Of a DNA stretch of 12,322 nt, positions 6,302 to 12,322 are shown piece after piece. The notes under the pieces are model-generated. The model was not told the origin of the DNA. It saw only the letters and a list, made by a program, of their open reading frames with translations, and made no database searches. Made by a program: the position numbers and the translations under genes. This DNA is from an uncultured bacterium (GTDB lineage: Bacteria; Bacillota; Clostridia; Lachnospirales; Lachnospiraceae). Location of the stretch: NCBI GenBank assembly GCA_905215775.1, contig CAJMRM010000065.1, forward strand, positions 1 through 12,322, given 5' to 3'. Positions within the stretch are counted from its first letter, which is position 1. Every line of letters starts with the position of its first letter.

Positions 6302-7630
6302 ATGGGTCTGAGCACATTTATAGGCGGCGTTCATCCTTATGAGGGAAAAGAACTGTCCTCCGATAAGCCGATTCAGGTGATCCAGCCCAAGGGCGAGCTG
6401 GTGTTCCCGCTTTCCCAGCATATCGGTGCTCCTGCAAAACCGCTGGTGGTCAAGGGCGATACCGTTCTGGCGGGCCAGAAGATCGCAGAAGCCGGCGGCT
6501 TCATCTCTGCCAACGTGATCTGCTCTGTGTCCGGTACGGTAAAGGGGATCGAGCCGCGTCTTGTGGCCAACGGCAGCATCGTGCAGTCCATTATCGTTGA
6601 AAACGACGGGGAATACAGGACTGTGGAGGGCTTCGGCCAGAAAAGGGATTATACAGCCCTGTCCAAACAGGAGATCCGTGACATTGTAAAGGAGGCCGGG
6701 ATCGTGGGTCTGGGAGGCGCAGGCTTCCCCACCAACGTAAAGCTGGCTCCGAAAAATGAAGAGGAGATCGATTACGTGATCGTAAACGGCGCAGAGTGTG
6801 AGCCGTACCTGACCTCAGACTACCGGGTCATGCTGGAGCAGCCGGAGAAGGTCGTTGGAGGCCTTAAGGTGATCCTTCAGCTGTTCGATAAGGCGAAGGG
6901 CGTCATCGGCATTGAGGAAAACAAGCCGGAGGCCATCCGGATCCTGTCCGAGCTGGTAAAGGATGAGCCCAGGATCGAGGTATGTACCTTAAAGACAAAA
7001 TATCCCCAGGGCGGCGAGCGCTTCCTGATCTATGCCGTTACCGGGGGCCGTGAGATCAATTCCACCATGCTCCCGGCAGACGCGGGCTGCGTTGTGGACA
7101 ATATCGATACGGTGGTGTCCATTTATAATGCCGTGTGCGAGAGCACCCCGCTGATCCGGCGGATCATCACGGTCACAGGCGACGCCATCCGGGAGCCCAG
7201 AAACTTCGAAGTACGGCTGGGCACCAACTACCAGGAGCTGATCGAGGCGGCCGGCGGCTTTAAGGAGGAGCCGGAGAAGGTCCTTTCCGGCGGTCCCATG
7301 ATGGGCCAGGCTCTGTTCTCCTATGATATTCCTGTGATGAAGACCTCCTCTGCCCTTACCTGCCTGACAAAGGACCAGGTGGCAGCCAACGCGGAGACAG
7401 CCTGTATCCGCTGCGGACGCTGCGTGGACGTATGTCCCGGACGGGTGGTGCCGCAGATGCTGATGGCTGCCGCAGAGCACCATGATCTGGCGGCCTTTGA
7501 AAAACTGAACGGTATGGAGTGCTGTGAATGCGGTTCCTGTACCTTTATCTGCCCGGCCCACAGACCCCTTACCCAGGCCTTTAAGGAAATGCGTAAGGCT
7601 GTGATGGCTGAGAGAAAAAAGAAAGCGTAG
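6302..7630 (+). CDS. rnfC: Rnf complex subunit C (NADH-reactive peripheral subunit)
   Basis: A 442-residue cytoplasmic subunit of the Rnf complex (ferredoxin:NAD+ oxidoreductase, Na+- or H+-translocating). RnfC is the site where NAD+ is reduced. The N-terminal region carries the RnfC barrel-like domain. The glycine-rich GLGGAGFPT (136-144) is the conserved flavin/NAD-binding stretch shared with the 51-kDa subunit of complex I, and NGAECEPYLT follows. Two four-cysteine iron-sulfur motifs lie near the C-terminus: C368-C371-C374-C378 and C407-C410-C413-C417, each ending in CP. The length is typical of clostridial RnfC. The start is preceded by AAAGAAGG (6286-6293). It is first in an operon of six genes in the clostridial order C-D-G-E-A-B. 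Confidence 0.97.
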   Translation: MGLSTFIGGVHPYEGKELSSDKPIQVIQPKGELVFPLSQHIGAPAKPLVVKGDTVLAGQKIAEAGGFISANVICSVSGTVKGIEPRLVANGSIVQSIIVENDGEYRTVEGFGQKRDYTALSKQEIRDIVKEAGIVGLGGAGFPTNVKLAPKNEEEIDYVIVNGAECEPYLTSDYRVMLEQPEKVVGGLKVILQLFDKAKGVIGIEENKPEAIRILSELVKDEPRIEVCTLKTKYPQGGERFLIYAVTGGREINSTMLPADAGCVVDNIDTVVSIYNAVCESTPLIRRIITVTGDAIREPRNFEVRLGTNYQELIEAAGGFKEEPEKVLSGGPMMGQALFSYDIPVMKTSSALTCLTKDQVAANAETACIRCGRCVDVCPGRVVPQMLMAAAEHHDLAAFEKLNGMECCECGSCTFICPAHRPLTQAFKEMRKAVMAERKKKA

Positions 7631-7642
7631 GAGGTGGAAGAA

Positions 7643-8587
7643 ATGAGTAAATTACTGAATGTATCATCATCGCCTCACGTACGCAGCAGCGTGTCCACAC
7701 AGAACCTGATGTACGACGTGGCCATTGCCATGCTCCCGGCTACCATCTGGGGCGTGATGCAGTTTGGATTCTATTCCCTGGTGGTGGTGGCGGCCACGGT
7801 GCTGTCCTGTGTCCTGAGCGAATATGTGTTTGAGACACTGATGAAGAAGCCGATCACCATCAGCGACGGCAGCGCCCTGGTAACGGGCATGATCTTAGGC
7901 CTTAATATGCCCCCGACGATCCCCTTATGGATCCCGGTGCTGGGCGGCATGTTCGCCATCATCGTCGTAAAGCAGCTTTACGGCGGACTCGGCCAGAACT
8001 GGATGAACCCGGCCCTGGCTGCAAGATGCTTCCTTCTGATCTCATTTGCAGGATCCATGACCCGGTTCACGGATCCTGTGACAGACGCTGTGGCAGGAGC
8101 CACTCCCCTGGCAGTGATCAAGGCCGGCGGCGAATACGATCTGATGAGCATGTTTATCGGTAAGATCCCGGGAACCATCGGCGAGGTATCCGTTATCGCT
8201 CTTCTGATCGGCGCCGCATATCTTCTGGTGAGAAAGGTGATCTCCATCCGGATCCCGGCTACATATATCCTGACCTTTGCTGTGTTTGCATTTATCTTTG
8301 GACGGCAGGACATGGGCTATGTGCTGGCTGAGATCTGCGGAGGCGGCCTGATCTTCGGCGCATTCTTTATGGCTACGGATTACGTTACCAGCCCCATCAC
8401 TCCCAGAGGGCAGATCATCTTCGGCGTATGTCTTGGTATCCTCACGGGACTTTTCCGTATCTTCGGCGGCAGCGCAGAGGGCGTTTCCTATGCGATCATC
8501 TTCTGTAATATGCTGGTTCCGCTGATCGAGAGGGTAACGATCCCGACAGCATTCGGCAAAGGGGGTAAGAAACATGGCGGCAAGTAA
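7643..8587 (+). CDS. rnfD: Rnf complex subunit D (flavinylated membrane subunit)
   Basis: A 314-residue membrane subunit with several hydrophobic helices, including the family motif SDGSALVTGMILGLNMPP and GLGQNWMNPALAARCF. The AGATPL segment places Thr154 where RnfD proteins carry a covalently bound FMN through a phosphoester bond, so flavinylation there is expected. RnfD passes electrons across the membrane section and is thought to help move the coupling ion. The start chosen is ATG 7643, with AGGAGG (7629-7634) 8 bases upstream; a GTG at 7634 overlaps that ribosome binding site and is unlikely. It follows rnfC closely and overlaps rnfG by 14 bases. Confidence 0.96.
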   Translation: MSKLLNVSSSPHVRSSVSTQNLMYDVAIAMLPATIWGVMQFGFYSLVVVAATVLSCVLSEYVFETLMKKPITISDGSALVTGMILGLNMPPTIPLWIPVLGGMFAIIVVKQLYGGLGQNWMNPALAARCFLLISFAGSMTRFTDPVTDAVAGATPLAVIKAGGEYDLMSMFIGKIPGTIGEVSVIALLIGAAYLLVRKVISIRIPATYILTFAVFAFIFGRQDMGYVLAEICGGGLIFGAFFMATDYVTSPITPRGQIIFGVCLGILTGLFRIFGGSAEGVSYAIIFCNMLVPLIERVTIPTAFGKGGKKHGGK

Positions 8588-9197
8588 ATCCGGTTTTATG
8601 AAAGATGCCCTGATCCTGTTCGCGATCACTCTGATCTCCGGTGTCTGCCTGGGCTTTGTCTACGACATCACCAAGGCGCCCATCGAGCGGGCCACCATCG
8701 AGGCAAACAACAGAACGTATAAAGAGGTGCTTTCCACCGCAGCAGAATTCTCCGAGGTGGAGGGCTCTGCCGAAACGATCGCGGTCCTGACGGAAAGCGG
8801 CGAGCTGGAGGGACTGGGCTACGGCAGCGTTGCCATCGAGTCCGTTCTGGAGGGAAAGGACGAAAGCGGAGCCGTCACCGGCCACGTTGTCAACTCTCTT
8901 TCCAACAACAGCTACGGAGGAGCCGTGAAGATCTCTGTGGGCTTTGACGCAGACGGCGCCATCACCGGCGTGGGGATCCGGGAGATCAGCGATACCCCGG
9001 GCCTTGGATTAAAGGCGAAGGAGGCAGATTTCCGCGATCAGTACGTGGGAAAGAATGCAGATTCCCTGACCGTTACGAAGACCGGAGCCTCCGCGGACAA
9101 TGAGATCGACGCCATCAGCGGCGCCACCGTTACTTCAAATGCAGTGACAAACGCAGTGAATGCAGCCTTATATTATCTGCATAACTGCATGAACTAG
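8574..9197 (+). CDS. rnfG: Rnf complex subunit G (outer-side flavoprotein)
   Basis: A 207-residue protein with a single N-terminal membrane anchor (about residues 10-30, ALILFAITLISGVCLGFVY) followed by a soluble FMN-binding domain facing the outside of the membrane. The SGAT motif (182-185) supplies Thr185, the expected covalent FMN attachment site, in the usual DAISGATVTS context near the C-terminus. RnfG exchanges electrons with RnfD and the RnfA/E pair. Its start lies inside the end of rnfD, with AAAGGGGGT (8558-8566) upstream, implying translational coupling. Attachment of the flavin needs an ApbE transferase, and none is encoded in this window. Confidence 0.96.
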   Translation: MAASKSGFMKDALILFAITLISGVCLGFVYDITKAPIERATIEANNRTYKEVLSTAAEFSEVEGSAETIAVLTESGELEGLGYGSVAIESVLEGKDESGAVTGHVVNSLSNNSYGGAVKISVGFDADGAITGVGIREISDTPGLGLKAKEADFRDQYVGKNADSLTVTKTGASADNEIDAISGATVTSNAVTNAVNAALYYLHNCMN

Positions 9198-9210
9198 GAG
9201 GTGGGGATTC

Positions 9211-10023
9211 ATGAATAAATGCACAGAACGTCTATATAACGGTATCGTTAAGGAAAACCCGACCTTCATCCTGATGTTAGGCATGTGTCCGACTCTGGCG
9301 ACCACCACATCTGCCATCAACGGACTGGGTATGGGCCTTTCCACCACGGCGGTACTGATGTTTTCCAACCTGATCATTTCCCTTCTGAGAAAGATCATCC
9401 CGGACCGGGTGCGTATTCCGGCCTTCATTGTGATCGTGGCCAGCCTGGTTACCATCGTACAGCTCCTGATGCAGGGCTATGTTCCGTCCCTGTACGCATC
9501 CCTGGGTATTTATATCCCGCTGATCGTGGTAAACTGTATCATCCTTGGCCGCGCAGAGTCCTATGCCTGTAAGAACGGCCCGGCAGAGTCCTTCTTTGAT
9601 GGCCTTGGAATGGGCCTGGGCTTCTCTCTGGCGCTGACGGTCATCGGTATGTGCCGTGAGCTCATCGGCGCAGGAGCTGTGTTCGGCCATGTGATCATTC
9701 CGGAGCAGTTCCATATTTCTATTATGATCCTGGCTCCCGGTGCTTTATTCACCCTGGCGATGCTTACCGCACTCCAGAATAAGCTCCGTCTTCCCAGCGC
9801 CACCAACGGCGACGCTCCCAAGTCTGACCTGGCCTGCGGCGGAGACTGTCTCCACTGCAGCGGCTGCACCGGTATGACAAACCATGCGGTGCTGGCAGAG
9901 AAGAAGGCAGAAGCGGCGGCAGCAGCAGCGGCAGCCAAAAAGGCGGCTGCAGAGAAGGCCCTGGCAGCGAAAAAGGCTGCTGAGGAAGCAAAAGCGGCAG
10001 ACGCAGCAAAGAAAGAAAATTAA
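9211..10023 (+). CDS. rnfE: Rnf complex subunit E with a cysteine-rich C-terminal extension
   Basis: A 270-residue subunit. The first ~200 residues are the usual six-helix RnfE, homologous to RnfA. Cys26 (LGMCPTLA) and Cys109 (VVNCIILG) match the cysteines that, with their partners in RnfA, are reported to hold an iron-sulfur cluster within the membrane. The protein is longer than enterobacterial RnfE (about 230 residues). The excess contains C209-x3-C213-x2-C216-x2-C219 and then a low-complexity Ala/Lys/Glu segment (about 226-270), probably a charged helix. The cysteine spacing could bind an iron-sulfur cluster or a metal; this is inference. The start has AGGAGGT (9196-9202) 8 bases upstream. 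It lies between rnfG and rnfA in the operon. Confidence 0.95.
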   Translation: MNKCTERLYNGIVKENPTFILMLGMCPTLATTTSAINGLGMGLSTTAVLMFSNLIISLLRKIIPDRVRIPAFIVIVASLVTIVQLLMQGYVPSLYASLGIYIPLIVVNCIILGRAESYACKNGPAESFFDGLGMGLGFSLALTVIGMCRELIGAGAVFGHVIIPEQFHISIMILAPGALFTLAMLTALQNKLRLPSATNGDAPKSDLACGGDCLHCSGCTGMTNHAVLAEKKAEAAAAAAAAKKAAAEKALAAKKAAEEAKAADAAKKEN

Positions 10024-10038
10024 GGAGGAAGTGGAGTA

Positions 10039-10614
10039 ATGAAAGAACTATTATTGATCGCCATCGGCTCCGCCCTGGTAAATAACGTCGTATTAAGCCA
10101 GTTCCTCGGTCTTTGCCCGTTCCTTGGCGTATCCAAGAAAACAGAGACTGCGGCCGGCATGGGCGCAGCGGTTATCTTTGTTATCACCATCGCATCAGCC
10201 TGCACCAGCCTGATCTATGACTTTGTACTGGTAAAGCTGGGGATCGAGTATCTCCAGACCATCGTATTCATTCTTGTGATCGCCGCCCTGGTACAGTTCG
10301 TTGAGATGTTCTTAAAGAAGAACATGGTGAGCCTTTATGAGGCCCTGGGCGTGTACCTGCCTCTGATCACCACCAACTGCGCCGTTTTAGGCGTGGCCCT
10401 GACCAATGTGCAGGAGAAATATAATTTTGTAGAGAGCGTTGTTAATGGTATCGGCGTTTCTGTTGGATTTACGATCGCCATCGTCCTGCTTTCCGGTATC
10501 CGTGAAAAGATCGAGTATAACGATGTGCCCCATTCTTTCCAGGGATCTCCCATCGTTCTGATCACAGCAGGCCTGATGTCCATCGCATTCTTCGGATTCT
10601 CCGGTCTGATTTAA
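10039..10614 (+). CDS. rnfA: Rnf complex subunit A (membrane electron-transfer subunit)
   Basis: A 191-residue, six-helix membrane protein, the standard length for RnfA. Motifs include NNVVLSQFLGLCPFLGVSKK near the N-terminus and PLITTNCAVLGVAL in the middle. Cys26 and Cys114 correspond to the conserved pair that, with Cys26 and Cys109 of RnfE, is thought to coordinate an intramembrane iron-sulfur cluster linking the inner and outer redox centres. RnfA and RnfE insert with opposite topology and form a pseudo-symmetric pair. AAGGAGG (10022-10028) precedes the start, 15 bases separate it from rnfE, and rnfB follows after 13 bases. Confidence 0.97.
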   Translation: MKELLLIAIGSALVNNVVLSQFLGLCPFLGVSKKTETAAGMGAAVIFVITIASACTSLIYDFVLVKLGIEYLQTIVFILVIAALVQFVEMFLKKNMVSLYEALGVYLPLITTNCAVLGVALTNVQEKYNFVESVVNGIGVSVGFTIAIVLLSGIREKIEYNDVPHSFQGSPIVLITAGLMSIAFFGFSGLI

Positions 10615-10627
10615 GGAGGGGCGAAGG

Positions 10628-11422
10628 ATGAATATTATGGGTATTATCATCGCGGCCGCCGTGGTCGGTATCGTCGGTATCGTCATCGGTATTCTTCTGG
10701 GAATCGCCAGTGAGAAATTCAAGGTCGAGGTGGATGAGAGAGAGGTCCTTGTACGTGCAGAGCTTCCGGGCAATAACTGCGGCGGCTGCGGATACGCAGG
10801 CTGCGATGCCCTGGCCAAGGCCATTGTGGAAGGAAAGGCAAAGGTAAACCAGTGTCCGGTGGGCGGCGCTGTGGTGGGCGATAAGATCGCCTCCATCATG
10901 GGTGTGGAAGCCGGTTCTGCGGAAAAGATGGTGGCCTTTGTAAAATGTAAGGGTACCTGCGATAAGGCAAACGTCCAATATAACTATTACGGGATGGACG
11001 ACTGCGTGAAGATCGCGGCGGCCGTTCCGGGAGCCGGAGATAAGGCCTGCTCCTACGGCTGTCTGGGCTCCGGAAGCTGCGTAAAGGCGTGTCAGTTTGA
11101 CGCCATCCATATCGTAGACGGTGTGGCTGTGGTCGATAAGGAAAAATGCGTGGCCTGCGGCGCCTGTGCGGCCGTATGTCCCCGTCATCTGATCGACCTG
11201 GTGCCCTATAAGGCGGAGCATCTGGTTCAGTGCAATTCCCACGATAAGGGCGCTGACGTAAAGAAGAAATGCGATGCCGGATGCATCGGCTGTACCCTGT
11301 GTACAAAGCAGTGTGAAGCGGATGCCATCCATATGGACAACAACGTGGCTGTTATTGATTATGAAAAGTGTACCAACTGCGGAAAGTGCGCGGAGAAGTG
11401 CCCGGCGAAGGTGATCCTGTAA
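10628..11422 (+). CDS. rnfB: Rnf complex subunit B (ferredoxin-accepting multi-cluster subunit)
   Basis: A 264-residue protein with one N-terminal membrane helix (about 3-27) and a cytoplasmic chain of iron-sulfur domains that takes electrons from reduced ferredoxin. The first site is C51-x2-C54-x4-C59-x16-C76 (CGGCGYAGC), the hallmark RnfB cluster. C107, C111 and C126 follow, a cysteine set also seen in other clostridial RnfB proteins. The ferredoxin-like part has C141-C145-C151-C155, C174-C177-C180-C184 (CVACGACAAVCP), C219-C222-C225-C229 and C248-C251-C254-C258 (CTNCGKCAEKCP). About five or six [4Fe-4S] clusters are possible. The protein ends directly after the last motif. The start has AAGGAGG (10613-10619). 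It is the last gene of the rnf operon. Confidence 0.97.
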   Translation: MNIMGIIIAAAVVGIVGIVIGILLGIASEKFKVEVDEREVLVRAELPGNNCGGCGYAGCDALAKAIVEGKAKVNQCPVGGAVVGDKIASIMGVEAGSAEKMVAFVKCKGTCDKANVQYNYYGMDDCVKIAAAVPGAGDKACSYGCLGSGSCVKACQFDAIHIVDGVAVVDKEKCVACGACAAVCPRHLIDLVPYKAEHLVQCNSHDKGADVKKKCDAGCIGCTLCTKQCEADAIHMDNNVAVIDYEKCTNCGKCAEKCPAKVIL

Positions 11423-11454
11423 CTGGACACGGACTGGCAAAAATTCTGACAGAA

Positions 11455-11500
11455 AGGGCGTTCCCTTGGGGACGCCCTCCGTAAGGAAGGTACCCCAAGG
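11455..11500 (+). repeat. Overlapping, mutually exclusive inverted repeats after rnfB
   Basis: AGGGCGTTCCC (11455-11465) can pair with GGGGACGCCCT (11468-11478), including one G-T pair. Alternatively CCTTGGGG (11464-11471) pairs perfectly with CCCCAAGG (11493-11500). The two pairings share bases, so only one can form at a time. Neither is followed by a T run. They begin 32 bases after the rnfB stop and may serve in 3'-end formation or be part of a mobile-element terminus. Confidence 0.5.
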
Positions 11501-11537
11501 CGGCTTTGTATCTTAATTAAATATTGTTGTGTGAATG

Positions 11538-11585
11538 CGGTGTAGCCATTGGCTATGCCGTTTTTGCCTTTAAGAAAGGCTTTTT
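11538..11585 (+). terminator. Two back-to-back terminator-like hairpins
   Basis: CGGTGTAGCC (11538-11547) pairs with GGCTATGCCG (11551-11560) with two G-T pairs, followed by TTTTT (11561-11565). Directly after, GCCTTT (11566-11571) pairs with AAAGGC (11575-11580), followed by TTTTT (11581-11585). Read on the plus strand this could end the rnf transcript, the first candidate with T runs after rnfB. The same bases encode the last ten residues of the minus-strand recombinase fragment, so coding constraint is an alternative explanation for the second hairpin. Confidence 0.5.
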
Positions 11586-12086
11586 ACTGATGTGTTCTTG
11601 AAAATATTCTTCCATTTCTTCGGCTGTCGGCTCTCGGATGATTCCAACACCGTTGTAATGGATTTCGACCTCTTGATAACGCTTTCCGTCCTTGTATTCG
11701 GGTGCGGATACTACGATTTTTTCAATAAACTCGTGTACCAATTCGGACGTGAGAGCTTCAAAGCGGGTAACTCGCTTCGCTTTATCAATAAACCTCTGTA
11801 AGCCTTTGGTCTTGACTTTTGCATTTTCAAGCTCATCTTCCAAAGCAGGGATATGGTCTTTTAACCCGCTCTGCTCATTTTCAAGCGACATCGACATTGT
11901 CACAAAACGCTCATCACTGATTTTGCCCGTTGCGTTATCTTCATAGAGCTTTTGGATAATTCCGTCAATTTCCCGAACATGCAGCTTTGACTTAAGGCGT
12001 AGAAATCCCGATTCCGACAGTCCGCACGCTGCCGCACATCGTTTCAGCTTTTCATTTTCTTTTTCAGCAGGGTTATAGGGCGGCAC
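11553..12086 (-). pseudogene. Chimeric fragment: MobC-like N-terminus joined to large serine recombinase C-terminus
   Basis: An open frame of 177 codons from a GTG at 12086. Residues 1-31 (YNPAEKENEKLKRCAAACGLSESGFLRL) resemble the start of MobC-type relaxosome proteins, ribbon-helix-helix helpers of plasmid and ICE relaxases. From about residue 38 (REIDGIIQKLYEDNATGKIS) to the end it matches the C-terminal coiled-coil and DUF4368-type tail of large serine recombinases of the TnpX/TndX kind, with SDERF, a heptad-rich helix, then LVHEFIEKIVVSAPEYKDG and IHYNGVGI. The catalytic serine domain and zinc/recombinase domain of a protein normally over 500 residues are absent, so it cannot recombine DNA. 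A deletion joining two genes near 11975-11996 explains the structure. No good ribosome binding site precedes the GTG. Family calls are from motif recognition only. Confidence 0.65.
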
Positions 12087-12146
12087 GCCCTGAGTTAAGT
12101 CCGCAGCCCTTTAGAGTGCGGATTGGGATTGTGAGTGCCACAATCC
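12077..12146 (-). other. Inverted repeats upstream of the mobC-like fragment, possible transfer-origin remnant
   Basis: Two perfect inverted repeats: AGGGCG/CGCCCT with loop GCA (12077-12091) and GGATTGTG/CACAATCC with loop AGTGC (12126-12146). MobC genes in mobilizable clostridial elements often lie just beside oriT, and oriT regions contain short inverted repeats next to the nick site. The position directly ahead of the MobC-like reading frame fits this. No nick sequence could be assigned, so the oriT call is tentative. Confidence 0.3.
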
Positions 12147-12322
12147 GATGCTCGCTATAACTGTGGACGATAACTGCAGACAGCAGTTTTCTCTTTGCCG
12201 CTTTACCCGAATGTCGTTCCTGCCCCTGCTTTTTCAGCAGCGTTGTCTCGCTCATATCATCGCAAAATCATATCTCATTCAGACGGTCATTCAGTTGTAA
12301 ATCGGCAAAACAAAAAGCCGAT
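12147..12322. other. Right-edge mobile-element DNA without a convincing gene
   Basis: A minus-strand ATG at 12255 opens a 60-codon frame whose first half is Lys/Arg-rich (TTLLKKQGQERHSGKAAKRK). It has no clear ribosome binding site and its second half runs through the inverted repeats, so I do not call it a gene. It may be a remnant of a neighbouring reading frame. At the edge, ATCGGC (12301-12306) and GCCGAT (12317-12322) form a small hairpin with an A-rich loop (T-rich on the minus strand), possibly part of a longer structure cut by the window. Confidence 0.35.

Larger units (their letters stand above)
11520..12322 (-). mobile_element. Remnant of an integrative/mobilizable element (right side continues out of window)
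   Basis: From about 11520 the DNA is visibly more AT-rich and its codon use differs from the GC-rich host genes. Content is a serine-recombinase C-terminal fragment, a MobC-like fragment and inverted repeats, all on the minus strand facing the rnf operon. This is what remains when an integrative element decays by internal deletion, or the edge of a larger element to the right. The left boundary is not resolved; no attachment-site repeats could be identified with only one end in view. Confidence 0.6.

Noticed and set aside
7634..7642. GTG start for rnfD nine bases upstream
   Set aside because: The GTG overlaps the ribosome binding site AGGAGG itself; ATG 7643 has proper spacing.
12073..12255. 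60-codon minus-strand frame as a real gene
   Set aside because: No ribosome binding site, no recognised family, and it runs through two inverted repeats; described as part of the mobile-element region instead.

Overview
This window looks like chromosomal DNA of a GC-moderate, anaerobic, low-oxygen Firmicute of the Clostridia, most likely a Lachnospiraceae-type gut bacterium. The evidence is the strong AGGAGG ribosome binding sites, the GC-rich third codon positions, the clostridial Rnf gene order C-D-G-E-A-B, and the MarR plus paired ABC exporter arrangement. The species cannot be fixed from sequence reading alone. No stretch longer than about 300 bases lacks a feature.

Layout from left to right. 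(1) Positions 1-191 hold the 5' end of a minus-strand gene encoding a proline/glycine-rich repetitive protein of unknown function. (2) Positions 249-422 hold a complete tRNA-Thr(GGU) unit with a near-consensus promoter and an intrinsic terminator. (3) Positions 477-1829 encode a MATE-family efflux transporter. (4) Positions 1861-6097 form a drug-response operon: promoter, tandem-repeat operator, MarR repressor, and two half-size ABC exporters that overlap by 4 bases. The two ABC proteins carry complementary defects in their ATPase motifs, as expected for a heterodimeric exporter with one degenerate and one active ATP site. (5) Positions 6227-11422 form the six-gene rnfCDGEAB operon, encoding the membrane complex that couples electron transfer from reduced ferredoxin to NAD+ with export of Na+ or H+. 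(6) From about 11520 to the right edge the base composition becomes more AT-rich. The DNA here is a scarred mobile-element remnant on the minus strand: a MobC-like N-terminus joined to the C-terminal tail of a large serine recombinase, preceded by inverted repeats that resemble a transfer-origin region.

Functionally, the left half handles toxic-compound export, with a MATE pump next to a MarR-controlled ABC pump. The right half is core energy metabolism. The known systems (Rnf, MarR-ABC-ABC, MATE) are ordinary in kind. The details that deserve a second look are the four-copy 8-bp operator repeat ending in a perfect palindrome at the MarR transcription start, the extra cysteine cluster and Ala/Lys tail on RnfE, the alternative hairpins behind rnfB, and the chimeric mobile-element gene. 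I did not find a clear wholly new system.
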